Origin: JANQMX01 sp965247175
GTDB lineage: Bacteria > Pseudomonadota > Alphaproteobacteria > Kiloniellales > DSM-21159
Assembly: GCA_965247175.1 (NCBI GenBank)
Contig: OZ252006.1
Span: 3,286,001-3,350,000, forward strand
Reading direction: 5' to 3'
Length of the DNA: 64,000 nt
Within the stretch, counting starts at the first letter, position 1, and the number at the start of each line of letters is the position of its first letter. Made by a program: the position numbers and the translations under genes. Positions 25,349-36,127 of the stretch are shown one piece after another. The notes under the pieces are model-generated. The model did no database searches. It saw nothing but the letters and a program-made list of their open reading frames with translations, and was not told the DNA's origin.

Positions 25349-27174
25349 CCGCCAGCCGCGATCTTCGCAACATTGCCATCATTGCCCACGTCGACCACGG
25401 CAAGACCACCCTGGTCGACGAGCTCTTGCGCCAGTCCGGCACCCTGCGGAGCAACCAGCAGGTGGCCGAGCGCGCACTCGACTCCAACGACCTGGAGCGG
25501 GAGCGCGGCATCACCATCCTGGCCAAGTGCACCTCGGTGCTGGCCGGGGAGACGCGCATCAACATTGTCGACACGCCGGGTCACGCCGACTTCGGCGGCG
25601 AGGTGGAGCGCATCCTCTCCATGGTCGACGGCGCCCTCTTGCTGGTCGACGCCGCCGAAGGGCCCATGCCGCAGACCAAGTTCGTGCTGATGAAGGCGCT
25701 GGCCCGCGGCTTGAAGCCCATCGTGGTGATCAACAAGACCGACAAGCCGGACGCCCGGCCCTACGAGGTGCAGAACGAGGTCTTCGACCTCTTCGCCGCG
25801 CTGGACGCCGACGAGCAGCAGCTCGATTTCCCCACGCTCTTCGCCTCGGCCAAGCAGGGCTGGGCCATCGAGGGGCTGGAGGACGAGCGCAGCTCGCTGC
25901 AGCCGCTGTTCGACCGCATCATTGCGCACGTGTCGCCACCGGATGTGAGCGAAGAGGGCGACTTCCGCATGCTGGCCACCATCCTGGAGGCCGATCCTTT
26001 CCTGGGCCGCGTGCTGACAGGGCGGGTCGCCTCCGGCCGGGTGAAGGTCAATGCCGGCGTCCGCGTGCTGTCGCGCGACGGCCAACGCATCGAGGACGGC
26101 CGCCTGACCAAGCTCCTGGCCTACCGCGGCCTGAAGCGGGAGCCGGTCGAGGAGGTGGGCGCCGGGGATATCGTCGCCATCGCCGGCCTGCAGGAGGCGA
26201 CGGTGGCCGACACCATCTGCGCCCCGGGGGTCAGCGAGCCGCTGCCGGCCCAGCCCATCGACCCGCCGACCCTGGCCATGACCTTCTCGGTCAACGACTC
26301 GCCCCTGGCCGGGCGCGAGGGCGACAAGGTGACCAGCCGGGTCATCCGCGACCGCCTGCTGCGCGAATCCGAAGGCAATGTCGCCATCCAGGTGACCGAG
26401 GCCGAAGACAAGGACTCCTTCGACGTCGCCGGCCGCGGCGAGCTGCAGCTCGGCGTCTTGATCGAGACCATGCGGCGCGAGGGCTTCGAGCTCTCGATCA
26501 GCCGGCCGCGCGTGCTGTTCCGGCAAGTGGACGGCCAACGCCAGGAGCCGCTGGAAGAGGTGCAGATCGACGTCGACGAGGAGTTCTCCGGCGCCGTGGT
26601 CGAGAAGATGGCCCTGCGCAAGGCCGAGCTGATGGAAATGCGCCCCTCGGGCGGCGGCAAGCAGCGCCTGAGCTTTCATGCCCCCTCCCGCGGTCTGATC
26701 GGCTATCACGGCGAGTTCCTCACCGACACGCGGGGCACCGGCGTGATGCACCGCATCTTCAGCGGCTATACGCCCTACAAAGGCCCGATCGCCGGCCGCC
26801 GCAACGGCGTCCTGATCTCCAATGGTCAGGGCAACGCCGTCGCCTATGCCCTGTGGAACCTGGAAGACCGGGGCCAGATGTTCATCGAGCCGGGCACCTC
26901 GATCTACGACGGCATGATCATCGGCGAGCACTCACGCGGCAACGACCTGGAGGTCAATCCGCTGAAGGCGAAGCAGCTGACCAACATCCGCGCCGCCGGC
27001 AAGGACGAGGCGGTGCGCCTCAGCCCGCCGCGCCGCATGTCGCTTGAGCAGGCCCTGGCCTATATCGACGATGACGAGCTGGTCGAGGTGACGCCCAAAG
27101 CCATCCGCTTGCGCAAGCGTCTCTTGGACCCGCACGCCCGCAAGCGGGCATCGAAACGCCAAGAGGCCGTTTGA
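25345..27174 (+). CDS. typA: Translational GTPase TypA/BipA
   Basis: Ribosome-associated GTPase involved in 50S assembly and stress adaptation. The 609-aa protein has G1 in IIAHVDHGKTTLVDELL, G2 in ERERGITILAK, G3 in NIVDTPGHADFGGEVERIL and G4 in VVINKTDKPDA, then the EF-G-like domains III and V and the BipA-specific C-terminal domain containing GRRNGVLISNGQGNAVAYAL. All GTPase motifs are intact. It overlaps the PfkB kinase gene by 4 bp. Confidence 0.97.
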   Translation: MTASRDLRNIAIIAHVDHGKTTLVDELLRQSGTLRSNQQVAERALDSNDLERERGITILAKCTSVLAGETRINIVDTPGHADFGGEVERILSMVDGALLLVDAAEGPMPQTKFVLMKALARGLKPIVVINKTDKPDARPYEVQNEVFDLFAALDADEQQLDFPTLFASAKQGWAIEGLEDERSSLQPLFDRIIAHVSPPDVSEEGDFRMLATILEADPFLGRVLTGRVASGRVKVNAGVRVLSRDGQRIEDGRLTKLLAYRGLKREPVEEVGAGDIVAIAGLQEATVADTICAPGVSEPLPAQPIDPPTLAMTFSVNDSPLAGREGDKVTSRVIRDRLLRESEGNVAIQVTEAEDKDSFDVAGRGELQLGVLIETMRREGFELSISRPRVLFRQVDGQRQEPLEEVQIDVDEEFSGAVVEKMALRKAELMEMRPSGGGKQRLSFHAPSRGLIGYHGEFLTDTRGTGVMHRIFSGYTPYKGPIAGRRNGVLISNGQGNAVAYALWNLEDRGQMFIEPGTSIYDGMIIGEHSRGNDLEVNPLKAKQLTNIRAAGKDEAVRLSPPRRMSLEQALAYIDDDELVEVTPKAIRLRKRLLDPHARKRASKRQEAV

Positions 27175-27395
27175 TCGCGGAGACTGCGACCTGATCGCGA
27201 AAATTTCAGATTCCCGCAGAAAGTTTGCGGAATCCGCGATCTCTCATGTTTCCCAGGCACTTGTCCAGGCCATGCATAGGCCGGGGGCGGGCACGTCGCA
27301 GGTGCATAGGTCAAGCGCTTGCGGTCGTGCGCAAAAGGTAGCATCTCCGCCACCAGAATTTCGCAGAGCAAATTCCACTGGAGTGCACGGCAACC

Positions 27396-27611
27396 ATGGA
27401 ACAACTCACCGACAGGCTCGAACTCCCGGCGAACAGCGTTCAACGGCTGACGATCGTGCCTGAACGAAACCAATGCGGCACCTGGTCTCTGACCGCCTAT
27501 CTCCAGCACCTCGACGGTGCGCGGGAGGGCCGCAAGGTGGCGACCTGCGAGACCTTCGAGGACTCCTGCTATGTCCTCAAGGACATTTGGTCGAAGATCG
27601 CCAAGGCCTGA
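27396..27611 (+). CDS. Small hypothetical protein
   Basis: A 71-aa soluble protein: a basic/hydrophobic alternating N-terminal half, with CGTWSLTAYLQHLDGAREG and CETFEDSCYVLKDIWSKIA later on. It contains three cysteines and no membrane segment. GGAGTGCACGG upstream may serve as ribosome site. Family not recognised. The 221-bp gap before it contains a CCGCA/TGCGG hairpin near 27217-27233, the possible end of the typA message. Confidence 0.5.
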   Translation: MEQLTDRLELPANSVQRLTIVPERNQCGTWSLTAYLQHLDGAREGRKVATCETFEDSCYVLKDIWSKIAKA

Positions 27612-27774
27612 TTGGCCACTTAACAGAGCCTTTCGTTCCTTGTCCGTCCCAGGCGACGGGTCGCGTTGACGACATCGCTTCGTCGCAAGGCCGATTGCCG
27701 CCCCTTTGCCGCGGCCGCAAGCTGACCCCGTTGGGAGCGCCGTCACAGGCGCTCCGCGGAAACGGGAGGAAGGC

Positions 27775-28596
27775 ATGGCTGCGTCTTATCCCAGCCTGGC
27801 AGACGTCATCGATTGTGATCGCTATCCCATCGAGGATCTCACAGCCGCGCCGGCGCAGACGCTTCTGCCCGAGCTGCGAGCCATGCTCTCCGAGCGCGGC
27901 TACTGCTGTCTGCCAGGCTTCCTGCGCGAGGCGCCGCGCAGCGCGCTGGCGGCCGCGCTCGATGCACTGACGCCCGAGGCCTTCCGCGGACCGACGGAAA
28001 CCACCGCCTACTATGGCAAGGACGCGGAGCACTTTCCGGAGGGCCATGCCAGGCGCCTGCCCGTCCCACGCGAGATGCTGGAATTAGCCTACGATCAGCT
28101 GGCGCCGGACAGCCCGCTGCGCACGATCTACCACGCGCCGGCCTTCCAAGCCTTCCTGGCCGCCGTTCTCGGGCAGCCGCAACTCTATTGCTATGAGGAC
28201 GACTATCAGCCGATCACGGTCTCGATCACGCCGGAAGGCGCGGGACAGAACTGGCACTTCGACGACACGGACGCGGTCACTACGCTGATGGTCCAGGCCG
28301 CCGAAGAGGGGGGCGCCTTCGAGTGCGTTCCCAACCTGCGCTCCGAAGAGGACGAGAACTACGACGGCGTCTTGCGCGTGCTGGAAGGCGCACGGGAGGA
28401 TGTGCAGGTCATTCCCTTCGAGCCTGGCACCATGATGATCTTCCGCGGGCTCTATTCCCTGCACCAGGTCGCCGCCGTGCGGGGCGACGTCAGCCGGATC
28501 GTTGCCGTGTTCAGCTACGATTCCCGGCCGGGGCGCCGCGTGCCCGAAGGCCGCAATGCCGAGCTCTTCGGCCCTCGCGTCGTGGCGGGAGCTTAG
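27775..28596 (+). CDS. Phytanoyl-CoA dioxygenase-like 2OG/Fe(II) oxygenase
   Basis: A 273-aa non-heme iron oxygenase. The iron ligands are visible as H161-x-D163 in QNWHFDDTDAVTTLM and H230 in FRGLYSLHQV, with the 2-oxoglutarate-binding arginine at R241 (SRIVAVFSYDS). It probably hydroxylates a small molecule. The ATG at 27775 follows GGGAGGA; the open frame to 27706 is rejected. Together with an SRPBCC gene 4 bp downstream and a racemase-fold gene overlapping that one, it forms a three-gene unit whose substrate is unknown. Confidence 0.82.
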   Translation: MAASYPSLADVIDCDRYPIEDLTAAPAQTLLPELRAMLSERGYCCLPGFLREAPRSALAAALDALTPEAFRGPTETTAYYGKDAEHFPEGHARRLPVPREMLELAYDQLAPDSPLRTIYHAPAFQAFLAAVLGQPQLYCYEDDYQPITVSITPEGAGQNWHFDDTDAVTTLMVQAAEEGGAFECVPNLRSEEDENYDGVLRVLEGAREDVQVIPFEPGTMMIFRGLYSLHQVAAVRGDVSRIVAVFSYDSRPGRRVPEGRNAELFGPRVVAGA

Positions 28597-28600
28597 GTCC

Positions 28601-29050
28601 GTGGAGGTAGAGCGAAGCGCGGTTCTAGAGGGGAGCGCAGATCAGGCCTGGTCGCTGCTCGCCGATTTCGGCCGGGTCGCCGACTGGCATCCCTTCGTTG
28701 CCGAATCGAAGATCGAGGACGGCCTCTCCGGCCGCCACATCGGGGCGATACGCCACCTGACCCTGCAGGACGGCGGCATCATCCGCGAGACGCTCTTGGC
28801 CATGTCCGACCGCGAGCGCTATTTCACGTACGACATCCTAGAAAGTCCGCTTCCGGTCGAGAACTATGTCGCCACGCTTCGGCTTTGGCCGCTCAGCGGT
28901 GGCGAACGCTGTTTCGCCAAGTGGCAGGTCACCTTCGACACGCCGCCTGAGCGGGCGGAGGAGATGGAAACCGCTGTCGGCGAGGGCATCTTCCTCTCCG
29001 GCTTTCAAGCACTCGAAGCGAAGATCGCCGCCGGAAGGACCCCGCGATGA
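28601..29050 (+). CDS. SRPBCC (START-like) family protein
   Basis: A 149-aa ligand-binding protein of the polyketide cyclase/dehydrase type. It starts at a GTG (VEVERSAVLEGSADQAWSLL), continues with the typical DFGRVADWHPFVAES and ends in a long C-terminal helix (EMETAVGEGIFLSGFQALEA). Members bind hydrophobic small molecules in a deep cavity. The GTG at 28601 is the first in-frame start after the oxygenase stop (4 bp gap). Its end overlaps the next gene by 4 bp (ATGA), so the three genes are translationally coupled. Confidence 0.85.
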   Translation: MEVERSAVLEGSADQAWSLLADFGRVADWHPFVAESKIEDGLSGRHIGAIRHLTLQDGGIIRETLLAMSDRERYFTYDILESPLPVENYVATLRLWPLSGGERCFAKWQVTFDTPPERAEEMETAVGEGIFLSGFQALEAKIAAGRTPR

Positions 29051-29751
29051 CAGATACTCTTGGCAACCGGCACATTTTCGGCGTCCTGGTTCCCGACATG
29101 AACACGGTCGTGCAGCCGGAGTTCGACGCGCTGCGGCCGGAAGGCGTGACCAACCAGACCAACCGCTATGCGCCCGCCCCCGATGTGGTCTCGAACAACA
29201 TCGTCGAGCGCGCGCAAGAACTCCTCGCCTGCAATGCCAAGAGCCTGATCGTCGGCGTGACCACGGACGCCGCGCCTAACGGCCTGCAGGCCCTGGCCCA
29301 GAGGGCCGCGGACCTGGAAGAGGCCACCGGCTTGCCGGTCACCACGGGCTCCTTCGCCAACTTCGCCGCCCTCAGGGTTCTCGAGGCCGAGAAGATCGCC
29401 ATCGTCACGCCCTTCGCGCCGGAGCTCGATGCCAACGTCCGCCAGGGCTACGAAGAACAAGGCTTCGAGGTGGTGAGCATCCACGGGCTGAGCTGCCCGA
29501 CCCTGCAGGATATCGCCCAAACGCCCCTGCCCGACATCGAAGCCCTGTTCCGGCAGGCCGATGCCAAGGCCGCCGACGCGATCGTGCAGGTCGGCACCGC
29601 CTTGCCGGTGATCGGCCTGATTGATCAATTGGAACAAGAGCTTGAGCGCCCTCTGGTCGCCGTCAACGCGGCGACCTATTGGTATGCGCTGCGGCAAGCC
29701 GGCCTCTCGGACGGCATTGCGGGCTTCGGCATGCTGTTGCACGATCATTAA
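29047..29751 (+). CDS. Asp/Glu racemase-fold protein lacking both catalytic cysteines
   Basis: A 234-aa protein of the aspartate/glutamate racemase superfamily, nearest to arylmalonate decarboxylase and maleate isomerase: opening FGVLVPDMNTVVQPEFDAL, the N-terminal-domain loop IVGVTTDAAPNGLQ (69-82), SFANFAALRVLEAEKIAIV and the C-terminal loop AIVQVGTALPVIGLI (178-192). These two loops normally carry the catalytic cysteines; here residues 71-79 and 180-189 contain none, and the only cysteines (62 and 150) lie elsewhere. The enzyme, if active, must work differently. It is coupled to the SRPBCC and oxygenase genes. Confidence 0.72.
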   Translation: MTDTLGNRHIFGVLVPDMNTVVQPEFDALRPEGVTNQTNRYAPAPDVVSNNIVERAQELLACNAKSLIVGVTTDAAPNGLQALAQRAADLEEATGLPVTTGSFANFAALRVLEAEKIAIVTPFAPELDANVRQGYEEQGFEVVSIHGLSCPTLQDIAQTPLPDIEALFRQADAKAADAIVQVGTALPVIGLIDQLEQELERPLVAVNAATYWYALRQAGLSDGIAGFGMLLHDH

Positions 29752-29828
29752 GGCGACCGCGCTAGACCGGAGCGGAACGCACCTCTGCGCCCTTCCGGTC
29801 ACGACCGGGTCATCGCTATAAGGTTGGC

Positions 29829-31618
<1,790 letters not shown>

Positions 31619-31622
<4 letters not shown>

Positions 31623-33028
31623 GGGACGGCGGCACCCATAGCTCCTGGCTCTCCGCGGCGGCGATTTATCGCCATCCGCGCGTGCTGGCCATGCTCTTCC
31701 TCGGCTTTTCCGCCGGGCTGCCCTTCCTGCTGGTCGGCGGCACGCTCAGCGCGCTGCTCGTTGAGCGCGGCGTCGACATCGTCGCCATCGGCTTCTTCTC
31801 CTGGGTTAGCCTGTCCTATGCGCTCAACTTCGCCTGGGCGCCGCTGGTCGACAGCCTCTCGATTCCCTGGCTGACCCGCCGGCTGGGCAAGCGCCGCTCC
31901 TGGATGCTGACGGCGCAGATTGCCATCGCCTGCGGTCTGCTCGGGGTCGCTGCCACCGACCCGCTGACCAGCCTGCCGCTCTTTATCGCCGCCGCCCTGC
32001 TGGCCGCCTTCGGCTCCGCCACCCAGGACATCGCCATCGACGCCTACCGCATCGAGGCGGTGGAGGAGGAGCGTCAGGGTGCCATGGCCGCCGCCTATCA
32101 GCTCGGCTACCGCATCGCCCTCTTGGCGGCCGGCGCCGGCGCGCTTTATCTCGCCACCTACGGGCCGTCGGCGACGCCGGAGGTCGGCGACTGGGGCTTT
32201 ACCTATATCTTCATGGCGGCGCTGATGAGCGTCGGCATCATCACCACCCTGGCGATCGCCGAGCCCGACCACAAGCCGCGCCCCGCGCCGGACCCGAGCT
32301 TGCGCGACCAGCCGGCGCCTGCGCGGCTGCTGCACTGGGTCCGTGCCCACGTGCTGGCGCCGATCGGCGAGTTCGTCACCCGCAACGGCACGACGCTCGG
32401 CATCGGCCTCATCCTCTTCATCTGCGTCTTCCGGCTCAGCGACCTGCTGCTCGCCCAGATGGCCTATCCCTTCTATTTCGAGATGGGCTTCACCAAGGCG
32501 CAGGTGGCCGATGCCAGCAAGCTCTTCGGCTTCTTCGTCACCATCTTCGGCGCCTTCGTCGGCGGCATCCTGGTCGGCCGCTTCGGCGTGCTGCCGCCGC
32601 TGGTGATGGCCGCCGTGCTGGTGCCCGTCACCAACCTCGGCTTCGCCTGGCTCGGCAGCTTCCCGCCCCAGGCCGAAGGGACGAGCACGCTGCTGCCCCA
32701 GCTCTACGTCATCATCGGGCTCGACAATCTCAGCGGCGGCATGGCCGGCACCTGCTTCATCGCCTTCCTCTCCAAGCTGACCAGCCGCGAGTTCACGGCG
32801 ACGCAGTACGCCGCCTTCACCGCCATCATGCAGCTGCCCGGGCGCTTTCTCGGCGGCTTCTCGGGCAAGCTGGTCGACGACTTCGGCTTCACCCAGTTCT
32901 TCCTGCTCGCCGCCCTGGCCGGCGTCCCCGCCATCCTTGGCGCCCTCTGGCTGCTCAGGCATGCTCGCCGCCTGAGACGGACCGAGGAGAGGGACGCCCC
33001 ATGCAGCGCGGCGCAGATCCTGCCTTGA
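31619..33028 (+). CDS. AmpG-like MFS transporter
   Basis: A 469-aa major-facilitator protein of the AmpG (muropeptide permease) type: PRVLAMLFLGFSAGLPFLLV opens the first helix, followed by SWVSLSYALNFAWAPLVDSL, TRRLGKRRSWML in the first intracellular loop and GSATQDIAIDAYRIE, all typical of AmpG. It would import anhydro-muropeptides released in cell-wall turnover. The ATG at 31619 overlaps the SLC13 stop by 4 bp. A longer frame open to 31187 lies inside the SLC13 gene and is rejected. Confidence 0.87.
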
Positions 33029-33038
33029 ACCAAGCCGC

Positions 33039-33055
33039 GATGAGCGGAACTCATC
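33039..33055 (+). repeat. GATGAG/CTCATC hairpin, first copy
   Basis: GATGAG-CGGAA-CTCATC, extended by GCCG and CGGC outside a mismatch. It is a related unit to the larger hairpin at 33125-33159. Between them lies another hairpin, TGGCGTT-CA-AACGCCA. All are in the 106-bp gap after the AmpG-like gene. Confidence 0.7.
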
Positions 33056-33134
33056 ACGGCCTGTATGGCGTTCAAACGCCACGCAGGCTTTCCTCGCTTC
33101 GCTGCGGGCGCGCCGTCGCGCTTGCCACGCTGCG

Positions 33135-33668
<534 letters not shown>

Positions 33669-33706
33669 GTGAGCCCTTCTGCGCGCTGACCCCGCAACAC
33701 CACAGA

Positions 33707-33803
33707 CTGTCACCCCGGCCTTGAGCCGGGGTCCATGTCGAAGCCTGCGCCGGCCGATGAATGGATCCCGGCTCGCGGGCTTCGCCCCTGGCCGGGATGA
33801 CAA
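33707..33803 (+). repeat. Family B palindromic repeat, short version
   Basis: It begins CTGTCACCCCGGCCTTGAGC and ends GCCCCTGGCCGGGATGACA, with TGGATCCCGGCTCGCGGGC inside. It lies between the convergent macrodomain and phoB genes and is the main content of that 149-bp gap. Confidence 0.85.
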
Positions 33804-33817
33804 ATTGCGCTTCCCGC

Positions 33818-34510
33818 CTAAAACGCCGGGCGGTCGATGGCGTAGCCGGCCGAGCGGACGGTGCGGATGAGGTCCGGCTCGCTGTGGCCGTTGAGCGCCT
33901 TGCGCAGGCGGCGGATGTGCACGTCCACGGTGCGCGGCTCGACATAGACGTCGCGACCCCACACGGCATCCAAGAGCTGCTCGCGGCTGAAGACCCGCCC
34001 CGGGTACTGCATCAGGTGGCGCAGCAGGCGGAATTCGGTCGGCCCGAGATGGACGTCACGCTCGCCCCGCCGCACCCGGTGGGCCACCAGGTCCATGAAG
34101 AGGTCCTCGAAGGTTAGTGCCTCGTTGGTCAGGCTGGGCGCGCTGCGCCGCATGACAGCACGGATGCGTGCCATCAGCTCGGTCGGCGAGAAGGGTTTGG
34201 TGATGTAGTCGTCGGCGCCGGCGTCGAGGCCGCGCACCTTGTCGAGCTCCTCGCCGCGCGCCGTCAGGATGATGATCGGCACGTCGCGGGTCTCGGTGCG
34301 GCGGCGTAGCTGGCGGCAGACCTCCAGGCCGGACATCAGCGGCAGCATCCAGTCGAGCAGCACCAGGTCGGGCCGCTCCTCGCGCACGACCATCAGCGCT
34401 TCTTCCCCGTCGCGGGCCTCGACGATGCGATAGCCATCGCGTTCCAGGTTGTACCGAAGCATCGTAACGAGCGCCGACTCGTCCTCGACGATCAAGATCA
34501 AGGGCTTCAT
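33818..34510 (-). CDS. phoB: Phosphate regulon response regulator PhoB
   Basis: DNA-binding response regulator activating the Pho regulon at low phosphate. The 230-aa protein has the receiver domain (ILIVEDESALVTMLRYNL; phosphoacceptor Asp in LVLLDWMLPLM; KPFSPTELMAR) and the winged-helix output domain (LGPTEFRLLRHLMQYPGRVF, REQLLDAVWG, RTVDVHIRRLRKAL). It is the last gene of the pst operon, its start overlapping the phoU stop by 4 bp. The Pho box upstream of pstS is its expected target. Confidence 0.96.
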   Translation of the reverse strand: MKPLILIVEDESALVTMLRYNLERDGYRIVEARDGEEALMVVREERPDLVLLDWMLPLMSGLEVCRQLRRRTETRDVPIIILTARGEELDKVRGLDAGADDYITKPFSPTELMARIRAVMRRSAPSLTNEALTFEDLFMDLVAHRVRRGERDVHLGPTEFRLLRHLMQYPGRVFSREQLLDAVWGRDVYVEPRTVDVHIRRLRKALNGHSEPDLIRTVRSAGYAIDRPAF

Positions 34511-35244
34511 GCTTGCGCGTCGGTCCTTTCCGTCGGCGTTGTGTAGCTGCTGGTCTCGTCGAGATCGCCGCGCGGGCGACCGCCTTCGATCTTCTCGCCG
34601 GTGATCAGGAAATAGGCGACCTCGGCGATGTTCGTGGCGTGATCGCCGATACGCTCGATGTTCTTGGCGATGAAGAGAAGGTGGGTGCAGCCGGTGATGC
34701 TCCGCGGGTCCTCCGCCATGTAGGTCAGGGTCTCGCGGAACAGCGAGTTGTACATGTTGTCGATCTCGGGGTCGCTCTCCCAGACCGCCATGGCCTTGGT
34801 GGCGTTGCGCTCGTTGAAGGCGTCGAGCACGTCCTTGATGCGGCGCTGCACGGCCCGGCCCATGCGCGGCACGGAGCCGACTGGCTCGATGCGCGGCAGG
34901 CTGTTCAAGGTAATCGACCGCTTGGCGATGTTCTTGGCATGATCGCCGATGCGCTCCAGGTCGCCGGCGATCTTCAGCGCCGAGAAGACGAAGCGCAGGT
35001 CGTCGGCCATCGGCTGCCGCCGCACCAGCATGTTGATGACGGCGTCGTTGATCGCTTCTTCGAGCTGATCGACCTCGACGTCGCGGGCGATCGTGCGCGT
35101 GGCCAGCTCGCTGTTGCGCTTGGTCAGCGCTTCGATTGCGCCGGCAAAACCGGCTTCCACCTGTCCGCCCATACGGGCGATCATCTCATCGAGCGACGTA
35201 ATCTCTTGGTCGAATGACGTAACAATGTGGTCGGAGGTTTGCAT
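34507..35244 (-). CDS. phoU: Phosphate signalling protein PhoU
   Basis: Links the Pst transporter to PhoR and keeps the Pho regulon off when phosphate is plentiful. The protein consists of two three-helix PhoU repeats; signatures are DHIVTSFDQEI at the N-terminus, LRFVFSALKIAGDLERIGDH in the first repeat and HLLFIAKNIERIGDHATNIA in the second, with the E-x-x-x-D metal-binding positions. The ATG at 35244 is preceded by AGGGTGAG and gives the common MxxSDHIV start (245 aa); an in-frame ATG at 35265 is possible. It lies between pstB and phoB. Confidence 0.95.
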   Translation of the reverse strand: MQTSDHIVTSFDQEITSLDEMIARMGGQVEAGFAGAIEALTKRNSELATRTIARDVEVDQLEEAINDAVINMLVRRQPMADDLRFVFSALKIAGDLERIGDHAKNIAKRSITLNSLPRIEPVGSVPRMGRAVQRRIKDVLDAFNERNATKAMAVWESDPEIDNMYNSLFRETLTYMAEDPRSITGCTHLLFIAKNIERIGDHATNIAEVAYFLITGEKIEGGRPRGDLDETSSYTTPTERTDAQA

Positions 35245-35287
35245 CTCACCCTGGTTGCTGAACATCCCGATAGGCTGTCGGGTTATC

Positions 35288-36109
<822 letters not shown>

Positions 36110-36127
36110 TCTCTTCTCTTCCTCTCT

